DNA from: Bacteriovoracaceae bacterium
GTDB lineage: Bacteria; Bdellovibrionota; Bacteriovoracia; Bacteriovoracales; Bacteriovoracaceae
DNA length: 64,000 nt
Reading direction: 5' to 3'
NCBI GenBank assembly: GCA_028378565.1
Contig: JAONMX010000001.1
Span: 1-64,000 of the forward strand
The notes under the pieces are model-generated. The model saw only the letters and a list, made by a program, of their open reading frames with translations, was not told the origin of the DNA and searched no databases. Shown here piece after piece: positions 37,929-45,723 of this stretch (positions within the stretch are counted from its first letter, which is position 1; each line of letters begins with the position of its first letter). The translations under genes and the position numbers were made by a program.

Positions 37929-39743
37929 TTGAAGTCGATACAATCAATTGGTGACTTACTTCAGAATCAATTTGAAAATAACTCACTCTATCCCATTGTC
38001 GGATCAGTTCACGGTAACGAGATTAGACATCTAACTGTTAAAAGTTATTATCACAAAATAGAAAAAATCGCTTTTGGGCTTGATGCTAATCAGATTGATA
38101 AACATACAACATGTGCTATTTTATCTGGTACATGCCTAAGCTGGAATATTGCTGACCTATCAATTATGTGCTCAAGAAGGATTACTGTCCCTATCTATCC
38201 TTCATATACCCCTGATGAAATTGAATTCATTTTAAACCATAGTGAGTGTACAGTTCTCTTCATCGAAAATGCTCAGCAATTAACAAAAGTAAAAGCAATT
38301 ATTGAAAATTGTAAAAGCCTTAAACTCGTTGTTACCTTTGATGACAATGCAGATAATGACTCCCTTCCTATAAAGTTTATCTCTCTCAAAAGTTTAATTT
38401 TAGAAGGTGAAACATTTCTCGAAAATAATAGACATGGCCTAAAAGAAGAAATCATTTCCATTAAGACTGATACCTTGGCCACAATCATCTACACATCCGG
38501 AACAACAGGTCTTCCCAAGGGTGCCTCTATTACTCATGATGGACTTATCAAAATGCTCGATAATATTAAAGTATTCATGCAAAATAGAATTAATAAGGAT
38601 GATCGTTCTTTAACGTTTCTTCCCTTAAGCCATGTACTTGGAAGAACCGATAGCCTGATCTGTCTCGCATTAGGAAACCAAACTATTTATGCAGAGGGCT
38701 TTGACCAGTTAGCCAGTAACTTAAACGTTGTTAAACCAACCTTTCTTTTAGCAGTCCCTCGTGTTTTTGAAAAAATTTATAACAATATTCAAAATAAGAT
38801 CTCAAATGAAAATATTTTAAAATCTCAGTTAATAAGCTGGGCATATCATGCAAGTGAAACATATTTTAAAAAAATTCAATCTGATCTTAGTCCTTCTACT
38901 TTTGAAATTGCTCAAAGAGAACTGGCATACAATTTAGTCTTTTCAAAAATTTATAATCAGCTTGGTGGTAAAATTCGTTTTTTAGTAAGTGGTGGCGCAC
39001 CCCTTGAAAAAGAAATTATTAACTTTTTCAAGATGGCGAACCTCCCTGTTTTAGAGGGCTATGGCCTCACTGAAACAATTGGACCGATTACACTTAACCC
39101 TCTCAGAAAACAGCTCCCTGGTAGCGTAGGCTTACCCATAGGAGATGTTAAGATCAAGTTCGCAGACGATAACGAAATTCTTATTAAAACGAAGGCCATG
39201 TTCAAGAACTACTATAAGAATGAAGAAGAGACAGCTAAATCATTCACCGATGATGGATGGTTTAAGTCAGGAGATATTGGAGAGCTTGATCCTCAAGGCT
39301 ATGTTCTTATCACTGATAGAAAAAAAGATATCATCATTACGAGTGGAGGAAAAAATATTGCTCCGCAAAAAATTGAAAATCTAATGAAGCTTCAACCACA
39401 CATATCACAATTTATGGTTGTAGGTGATAAGCGAAAATTCGCAACTGCCGTCGTAGGTATCGAGAAGGCGAACTGGGATGACTTATTTGAACAAGTAGGA
39501 CTTGATCACCAATGTACTATTGATGACCTCGCAAAAAGCCCACAAGTTCATGAAATTATTAAAGGTGAAATAGACGCAGTAAATAAAAACCTAGCACCTT
39601 TTGAAACAATTAAGCAGTTCTATATTGCCCCACTAGAGCTATCTCTCGAAAACGGCTTTTTAACGCCTAGCCTTAAAATTAAAAAGCGAGAAATCTTTAA
39701 TAAGTTCAATACAGAGATAGATAACTTATATAAGATTAAGTAG
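37929..39743 (+). CDS. AMP-dependent long-chain acyl-CoA synthetase
   Basis: ATIIYTSGTTGLPKGASITHDG; EGYGLTETIGPITLN; GWFKSGDIGELDPQGYVLITDRKKDIIITSGGKNIAP. Confidence 0.95.
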   Translation: MKSIQSIGDLLQNQFENNSLYPIVGSVHGNEIRHLTVKSYYHKIEKIAFGLDANQIDKHTTCAILSGTCLSWNIADLSIMCSRRITVPIYPSYTPDEIEFILNHSECTVLFIENAQQLTKVKAIIENCKSLKLVVTFDDNADNDSLPIKFISLKSLILEGETFLENNRHGLKEEIISIKTDTLATIIYTSGTTGLPKGASITHDGLIKMLDNIKVFMQNRINKDDRSLTFLPLSHVLGRTDSLICLALGNQTIYAEGFDQLASNLNVVKPTFLLAVPRVFEKIYNNIQNKISNENILKSQLISWAYHASETYFKKIQSDLSPSTFEIAQRELAYNLVFSKIYNQLGGKIRFLVSGGAPLEKEIINFFKMANLPVLEGYGLTETIGPITLNPLRKQLPGSVGLPIGDVKIKFADDNEILIKTKAMFKNYYKNEEETAKSFTDDGWFKSGDIGELDPQGYVLITDRKKDIIITSGGKNIAPQKIENLMKLQPHISQFMVVGDKRKFATAVVGIEKANWDDLFEQVGLDHQCTIDDLAKSPQVHEIIKGEIDAVNKNLAPFETIKQFYIAPLELSLENGFLTPSLKIKKREIFNKFNTEIDNLYKIK

Positions 39744-39751
39744 TTAATATT

Positions 39752-39780
39752 TTGACAGATAGTGTGATATTTTTTATAAA
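39752..39780 (+). promoter_or_regulatory. Sigma-70-like promoter of rpoZ
   Basis: TTGACA-N17-TATAAA. Confidence 0.7.
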
Positions 39781-39812
39781 ATCATTTCATATATTTATTC
39801 ACAGGAGCCCAA

Positions 39813-40025
39813 ATGGCACGTATTACTATTGAAGATTGTCTTGAGAAAGTTGAGAACAGATATGAGCTTGTTCACCTAACTGTTAGAAGAGTTAAGCAAT
39901 TAAGAGATGGTGCTGATCGTCTAGTAAGATCAAAAAATAAAGATGTTGTTACAGCTCTTAGAGAAATTGCAGCTGGTAAAGTTGGTCATGCTCCAGTTTC
40001 AGAATATGACTCAGACGAATTCTAA
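39813..40025 (+). CDS. rpoZ: RNA polymerase omega subunit
   Basis: [30 protein letters not shown]. Confidence 0.94.
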   Translation: MARITIEDCLEKVENRYELVHLTVRRVKQLRDGADRLVRSKNKDVVTALREIAAGKVGHAPVSEYDSDEF

Positions 40026-40050
40026 ATTAGAAAATTAAAATTGATATAAA

Positions 40051-40077
40051 AAAAGGGTCCTTTAAGGACCCTTTTTT
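40051..40077. terminator. Bidirectional terminator between rpoZ and lon copy 2
   Basis: aaaagggtccttaaggaccctttttt-type hairpin with A-run and T-run. Confidence 0.85.
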
Positions 40078-42602
40078 TATTTCATTGCTATTTTTAATAC
40101 ATCATCAAAATGCTCTACTGGAAAAAACTTCATTCCTTTTCTATGATTCTCAGGAACTTCTTTTAAGTCTTTAGCATTCTCTTTCGGTAATATAATCGTT
40201 TTAATTCCCGCTCTTTTTGCAGCAAGTACTTTTTCTTTAATTCCGCCAACTGGTAATACTTTTCCAGTTAAGCTTAATTCTCCAGTCATTGCGAGAGTTG
40301 GCTTTATTTTTTTATTCGTGGCTAAAGAGTATAAAGCCAAGGCCATTGTTATTCCGGCAGAAGGTCCATCTTTAGGAGTGGCACCGGCAGGTAAATGTAA
40401 GTGCACTTCATGATCGGAAAGAAAATCTAAAGCTTCCACTTCTTTTTTTACATCTCCTTCCACCTTTGCAGTTTTAACAACTTTCTTTTTCTTTTTTGCT
40501 TTTGCTTTTTCTTTGGCCGCTTTAGCCTTTTTTTGCTCATCAACTTGATCTTCTAAAATTTTCTTAACATAACTATAAGCAAGATTAGCAGATTCATTCA
40601 TCACATTTCCAAGCTGGCCAGTTAGCTTGAATCCCCCCTTACCTTTTAAAGGAAGTGTTTCTATAAATAAAATATCTCCACCAAAAGATGTCCATGCTAA
40701 GCCTGTAACAACCCCAGCAACAACATTCTTCTGTGCTAGTTCTGATTGATACCTTGCACTTCCTAAAATTTTCTCAAGCTCATTTGCCTTTGGTGAAAAC
40801 TTCTTTGATCTTCGAGAAGATACTTTTGCCAAAGCTGCTTTTCTACAAAGCTTAGCTACGTATTGCTCCATGGCTCGAACACCCGGCTCTCTAGCATAAT
40901 CAGAAATTAATTTCTTAAGAACAGGAACCCCTAGAGAGAAATCTCCTTTAGCTAGCCCATGCTTTTTTAACTGTTTTGGAATTACCCACTTCGTAGCAAT
41001 TGAAATTTTTTCTTCAATTGTATATCCACTCAATTCAATAATTTCCATTCTATCTAAAAGAGGCTCTGGAATATTACCAATATAGTTTGCCGTCGCGACA
41101 AACAAAACTTTTGATAAATCAAATGGAACATCTAAGTAATGATCAATAAATGAATGGTTTTGTTCAGGGTCTAGAACTTCTAAAAGTGCTGAAGCTGGAT
41201 CTCCTTGGAAACTCTGTCCAAGCTTATCTATCTCATCAAGCATAATGACAGGGTTATTCACTTCTACTCTTTTCAAAGCTTGAATAATACGACCAGGCAT
41301 TGCTCCGACATAAGTTCTCCTATGTCCTTTAATCTCAGCTTCATCTCTCATTCCACCAAGACTAAATCTATAAAACTTTCTCCCTAGTGAATCAGCAATA
41401 CTTCTTCCAAGAGAAGTTTTACCAACACCAGGAGGACCTGCTAAACAAAGAATTGTTCCATCAAACTGTGGTTTTAATTTTTTCACAGCTAAAAACTCTA
41501 AAATTCTTTCTTTTGCTTTCTCAAGTCCATAATGATCTTTCTCTAGCTTTTTCTTTGCTACAGGAATATCAACTTTATCTTCAGTTTTTTTACTCCATGG
41601 TAAATCAAGCATCCAGTTTAAATATGTTCTAGCAACATTATATTCAGGAGAACTATCTGGAATAACTTCTAATCTTTCCATCTCTTCTTCAGCGGCTTTG
41701 AGTGCCTCTTCAGGGAGACCAGCTTCTTCCATCTTCTCTCTTAAAAGCTTAATGTCTCGAGATTTCTCATCATCATCCATCCCAAGTTCACTTCTAATTA
41801 CTTTCAACTGTTCTCTGAGAAAGTATTCTCTTTGATATTTATTAACTTTATCATTAACTTCATCAGATATTTTTTTCTGAATGTCAGCTACATCTTTTTC
41901 TCTTTTTAAATAAACAAGTAGCTTAGCGAATCTTTTCTTAACAACTAAAGTCTCTAAAAAGTCTTGGGCCTCTGGAATATCTAATGAAATTGCAAATGCA
42001 ACCAAGTCAGCAAGTGCCCCTGGAGAAGGACTATTTAACATTGCCAGCTTCATTTCTTCATTAAAGTAAGTATTTACTTCACTTAGTCTTTTCACCTGAT
42101 TAATGACAGATCTTGTGTAAGCATCAAGCTCTTCATCTGCATCCAACAAGTCATCAAAAACATCATACGAAGCTTTAATAACTGGTGTCTCTTCTGTGAA
42201 CTCTGAAGCTCTATATCTCTTAATTCCATGAACTAAAACATTTACACTGCCATCAGGTAACTTAAGTTTTTTAACGACTTTACAGAGAACACCTACCTTA
42301 TAAATATCTTTGCTAGAGATTTCTCTATTATCAAAATCAATATGCTCTTCTGCGACAAACTCACCATCATCGCCCTTCAAGTCACTCTTAACTAAATTAA
42401 GTGCAACATAACCTGTTTTCATTAAATATGAATCAAGCTCTGGCGTGAATTTTTCTTCAGTAAGGATAATCGGAGCGATCATACCAGGGAAAATTGGACT
42501 ATTCATAATGGGAATAATCACTACCTCTGGTGGAAATGCTTTCTCATCGCTGTGTTGATTTGGGTCTATTTGAACTTGATATTCAGTCTCAATATCAGAC
42601 AT
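40077..42602 (-). CDS. lon: ATP-dependent Lon protease (copy 2) with a Lys-rich insertion
   Basis: GPPGVGKTSLGRSIADSLGRKF; PKDGPSAGITMALALYSL; TGELSLTGKVLPVGGIKEKVLAAKRAG. Confidence 0.96.
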   Translation of the reverse strand: MSDIETEYQVQIDPNQHSDEKAFPPEVVIIPIMNSPIFPGMIAPIILTEEKFTPELDSYLMKTGYVALNLVKSDLKGDDGEFVAEEHIDFDNREISSKDIYKVGVLCKVVKKLKLPDGSVNVLVHGIKRYRASEFTEETPVIKASYDVFDDLLDADEELDAYTRSVINQVKRLSEVNTYFNEEMKLAMLNSPSPGALADLVAFAISLDIPEAQDFLETLVVKKRFAKLLVYLKREKDVADIQKKISDEVNDKVNKYQREYFLREQLKVIRSELGMDDDEKSRDIKLLREKMEEAGLPEEALKAAEEEMERLEVIPDSSPEYNVARTYLNWMLDLPWSKKTEDKVDIPVAKKKLEKDHYGLEKAKERILEFLAVKKLKPQFDGTILCLAGPPGVGKTSLGRSIADSLGRKFYRFSLGGMRDEAEIKGHRRTYVGAMPGRIIQALKRVEVNNPVIMLDEIDKLGQSFQGDPASALLEVLDPEQNHSFIDHYLDVPFDLSKVLFVATANYIGNIPEPLLDRMEIIELSGYTIEEKISIATKWVIPKQLKKHGLAKGDFSLGVPVLKKLISDYAREPGVRAMEQYVAKLCRKAALAKVSSRRSKKFSPKANELEKILGSARYQSELAQKNVVAGVVTGLAWTSFGGDILFIETLPLKGKGGFKLTGQLGNVMNESANLAYSYVKKILEDQVDEQKKAKAAKEKAKAKKKKKVVKTAKVEGDVKKEVEALDFLSDHEVHLHLPAGATPKDGPSAGITMALALYSLATNKKIKPTLAMTGELSLTGKVLPVGGIKEKVLAAKRAGIKTIILPKENAKDLKEVPENHRKGMKFFPVEHFDDVLKIAMK

Positions 42603-42640
42603 ATAAATTTCTCCGAGTGTTAAATGATAATTAAAAAGGT

Positions 42641-43117
42641 CTAACCTTTTACATCCACGACAAAACGTCCTGGCGATAAAAGATAAAAAATATCTATTGT
42701 GATTTCTTTCTTAAAGATTACTTCTACAGAAAGCGTATCACTTTGAATTGGAAAAAAGTTTATAGATTCTACATATTTTGAATTTCCAAAAGAACCTAAC
42801 TTGCCCACTAGATTAGTATCAAACAAATCTAAATAAAGTCTTTTTTCATTTCCTGCAATATATCCATATACTCTAGGTATTTCTTTAGTTCCAAAATCAA
42901 AAACAAGTCTTTCATAACCTGCAGATTTAGAAAAGTTATGTCTAATTGCTTTTAAGGAAGAGCTTCTTTTAGGACCACCATTATGAAATATACCTTTCTC
43001 AAGAAATATCGATCTTTTGCGAGGTGCAATTCTTCTGATTCTTTCATCTAGTAAGTTCTGTCCAAGAATACTTGAACTAAGGAGTAGGGTAATTATTAAT
43101 TTAATAAATACTTTCAT
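42641..43117 (-). CDS. Hypothetical exported AMIN-like domain protein
   Basis: Signal peptide; GYERLVFDFGTKEIPRVYGYIAGNEKRLYLDLFDTNL; C-terminal GRFVVDVKG. Confidence 0.55.
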   Translation of the reverse strand: MKVFIKLIITLLLSSSILGQNLLDERIRRIAPRKRSIFLEKGIFHNGGPKRSSSLKAIRHNFSKSAGYERLVFDFGTKEIPRVYGYIAGNEKRLYLDLFDTNLVGKLGSFGNSKYVESINFFPIQSDTLSVEVIFKKEITIDIFYLLSPGRFVVDVKG

Positions 43118-43180
43118 AAGCTAAGTCACCTTCCATGATTTCTTGACTATAGAATAACTAAAATTTGAACTATTTGAACA

Positions 43181-44926
43181 CTAAAATATTGATTTATCGC
43201 GATTAACAATCATTGAGGATAAAATAACGAGCATGGCCCCTAATAGTAAGCTAAACATGCCATTTCCGGGCCCGGAATTTCCCATATCCACAGAGCCACA
43301 GGCCAAAGAATCCTGTGAGTTTTTCTTCTTTTTTGACGCACCATTTATACTATGTACAACAGTATTTCCAGAAGACTTGAATGTATTCGGAGCGTCCATA
43401 CACGCACTATTAGAGTAAGTTGATGAATATTTTTTATGATCATAAAGCTTATAGGAACCGTTTTCATAACTTACAACATTTACAATCATCAGATAGAAGC
43501 CAAATGAATCCGCAAAATAAGATCCACCAGGTAAAATCTGTGACTCACTCGGTGTCATAGAAGAAGCAACAAATGTTGAAAAATCTTCGGGCTTAACATT
43601 AATATCAAAAATATTATTCGCTGAAGTTGTACTAAGAGCAAACCTACCAAGAAGATTCAAGTTTGGGTTTCCCTCAGAATCATATGAATAGTCATAATTC
43701 AATGAGCCTCCAGGGCTTGATATACCTAATTTATATTTTGATCTCGAAAATAAATCTTGATTTATAATCTTCACTTCCAAAAATAAGTTATTACCAGTAA
43801 CTGGATATGTTGTTAAATCAATTTGAAAATTGTCCTCTTCATTATCTGTAACCTGTTGACTAGAAAAATATCCAACTAGTGCATCACCTGCATTGGAGGA
43901 AAATGAACCTAAGTCAAAATATGGCAAATCCCTACTACTAAAATAATTGTAATCTACATTAATTCCACATTTTATTGTTACGGTACCAACATCAATACTC
44001 GAATTGGAACTTGTTAATTTTAAACCTTGTGGATGACCTTTTTCACTGTTGTTACAACTTTCATAAAAAGAACCTCTATAATCTTGACCACTAGGACAAA
44101 ATTCTGTTTGTGCTTGTTGATAATAGTCTGGTAATGAACTTAATTTTGAAGGTGGTTTAACATACAGATAATATAAATCATCAAGTGGAAGTCCTTCTAT
44201 CACAAAACTCCCATCTGTATTTGAAAATGCTGACGCAAGAACTCTACCAGAATTAGAACTTATAGCAACTACTTCAGCAGCAAGAACGCCAATCTGTGAT
44301 GAGCTTCCTGCAACAACTCCCTTAATGCTTCCATTAGTGCTTTTATCATAAAGAGCATTTACACCATACATATCATCGGCACTGATACCGTATTGGCCGT
44401 TAACCGATGTATAAAACATTGAAGAATAAATTGTTTCTGAATGATCCATTCCAAAAAAATGTCCCATTTCGTGAGTTACGATATCACCAAGATAAAAGGT
44501 TCCTCCTGGAGTAAGCGAATATGTAATATCATCTCTTAAAACAATATCTGATTCAATAATGACTCCTCTAATGTCATCAAAAGATGTTTTCGTAACGGCA
44601 AGAACACCTGTTCCACCAAAAAGAGAAGCGTCTGATGAAAAATAAATATCGTTTCGGTTATCCAAGGGTGTTGAATCAGAAATAATTGTACTTACAACTG
44701 GAGCATTTGTTCCGGCCCATGAAGAGACAGAAGACTGAACGATACTTGAAATTGTACTAGAACTACCATTAGGAGATCCTTGTGAATGAATATATAAGCT
44801 AGTTCCACTTATTCTTGTAGACCATCTTACTTTCTCTCCACTATCATTTAATTGAAAAGTATATGAATAAGAACTTATACATGAAATTAGCAATAGAATG
44901 ATTAAGCCCATTTTTTTTAAATTCAA
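43181..44926 (-). CDS. Matrixin-like zinc metalloprotease with C-terminal membrane tail
   Basis: VTHEMGHFFGMDHSE (HExxHxxxxxH); FSNTDGSFVIEGLPLDDLYYLYV carboxypeptidase-regulatory-like segment; SLACGSVDMGNSGPGNGMFSLLLGAMLVILSSMIVNRDK. Confidence 0.88.
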   Translation of the reverse strand: MNLKKMGLIILLLISCISSYSYTFQLNDSGEKVRWSTRISGTSLYIHSQGSPNGSSSTISSIVQSSVSSWAGTNAPVVSTIISDSTPLDNRNDIYFSSDASLFGGTGVLAVTKTSFDDIRGVIIESDIVLRDDITYSLTPGGTFYLGDIVTHEMGHFFGMDHSETIYSSMFYTSVNGQYGISADDMYGVNALYDKSTNGSIKGVVAGSSSQIGVLAAEVVAISSNSGRVLASAFSNTDGSFVIEGLPLDDLYYLYVKPPSKLSSLPDYYQQAQTEFCPSGQDYRGSFYESCNNSEKGHPQGLKLTSSNSSIDVGTVTIKCGINVDYNYFSSRDLPYFDLGSFSSNAGDALVGYFSSQQVTDNEEDNFQIDLTTYPVTGNNLFLEVKIINQDLFSRSKYKLGISSPGGSLNYDYSYDSEGNPNLNLLGRFALSTTSANNIFDINVKPEDFSTFVASSMTPSESQILPGGSYFADSFGFYLMIVNVVSYENGSYKLYDHKKYSSTYSNSACMDAPNTFKSSGNTVVHSINGASKKKKNSQDSLACGSVDMGNSGPGNGMFSLLLGAMLVILSSMIVNRDKSIF

Positions 44927-45636
44927 CTTTTACTTCTCCTAAGAAATCCCGCCACAATTCCAGAAAAAGCAATAAAGAATAGTAACCAGAAGCTACTCTT
45001 TTTCTCTTTTTCTTCTATATGTTCGAAGCTTGCAGGAGTTCTCTTTCGAGAATCCTTATTATAACCTTTAGATTTTTTAACGTGAGGAACTTTTACAAAT
45101 TTGTCTTCCTCAATTTTTTGTAAAGGGGAACCCCATTTACTAATTAGAATCTCATTGAATCTTTTAATTTTAATATTACCAACGTCTTTCTGAGTACGAA
45201 AAACTTCAGAGAAAATTCTATCATCGTTCTTAGTTGTACTCTTTGAAAAACTACTCATTGCCAAGTTTGTTAAGTAATACCCGAACTTCCCTTTTCTCAA
45301 CAAAACAATTGAGTTTGTACCTTCTTTAAATGTTGGAACTCCAGAAACTTTATAGCTTACTCCCTGCCATTTTCCACCAGGTACAAGAACTTTAAAATTA
45401 TTTCTATTAACTATCTTTGAATGTTCAATACCAACGATTTCATTAAGTTTAAATGTGTACTCTGTAACAACTTCCCCAGTAGGTATTTTCTTAAATGTCT
45501 TGCCTATTGGTACACCTGAAATAACAAGATCTGAGTCTCGAACCTGATCAGTAACCTTTACGGGAATAAAAGTAGCTGCATGACTTCTAAGTGCAAAAAA
45601 TATCAAAAAAACTGTGCAAAATAATTTAATATACAT
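44923..45636 (-). CDS. Hypothetical exported protein with C-terminal transmembrane segment and RR tail; overlaps the matrixin gene start
   Basis: Likely ATG start MYIKLFCTVFLIFFALRSHA at 45636 (the TTG start at 45654 falls within an inverted repeat); SSFWLLFFIAFSGIVAGFLRRSKS. Confidence 0.65.
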   Translation of the reverse strand: MYIKLFCTVFLIFFALRSHAATFIPVKVTDQVRDSDLVISGVPIGKTFKKIPTGEVVTEYTFKLNEIVGIEHSKIVNRNNFKVLVPGGKWQGVSYKVSGVPTFKEGTNSIVLLRKGKFGYYLTNLAMSSFSKSTTKNDDRIFSEVFRTQKDVGNIKIKRFNEILISKWGSPLQKIEEDKFVKVPHVKKSKGYNKDSRKRTPASFEHIEEKEKKSSFWLLFFIAFSGIVAGFLRRSKS

Positions 45637-45723
45637 AGACCATCCGTTTACCAACTCTTCGGTAAATAACGGATAATTCTTTACTATTTTAATAAGGTAT
45701 TATTTTGCTATAATATCAACGGG

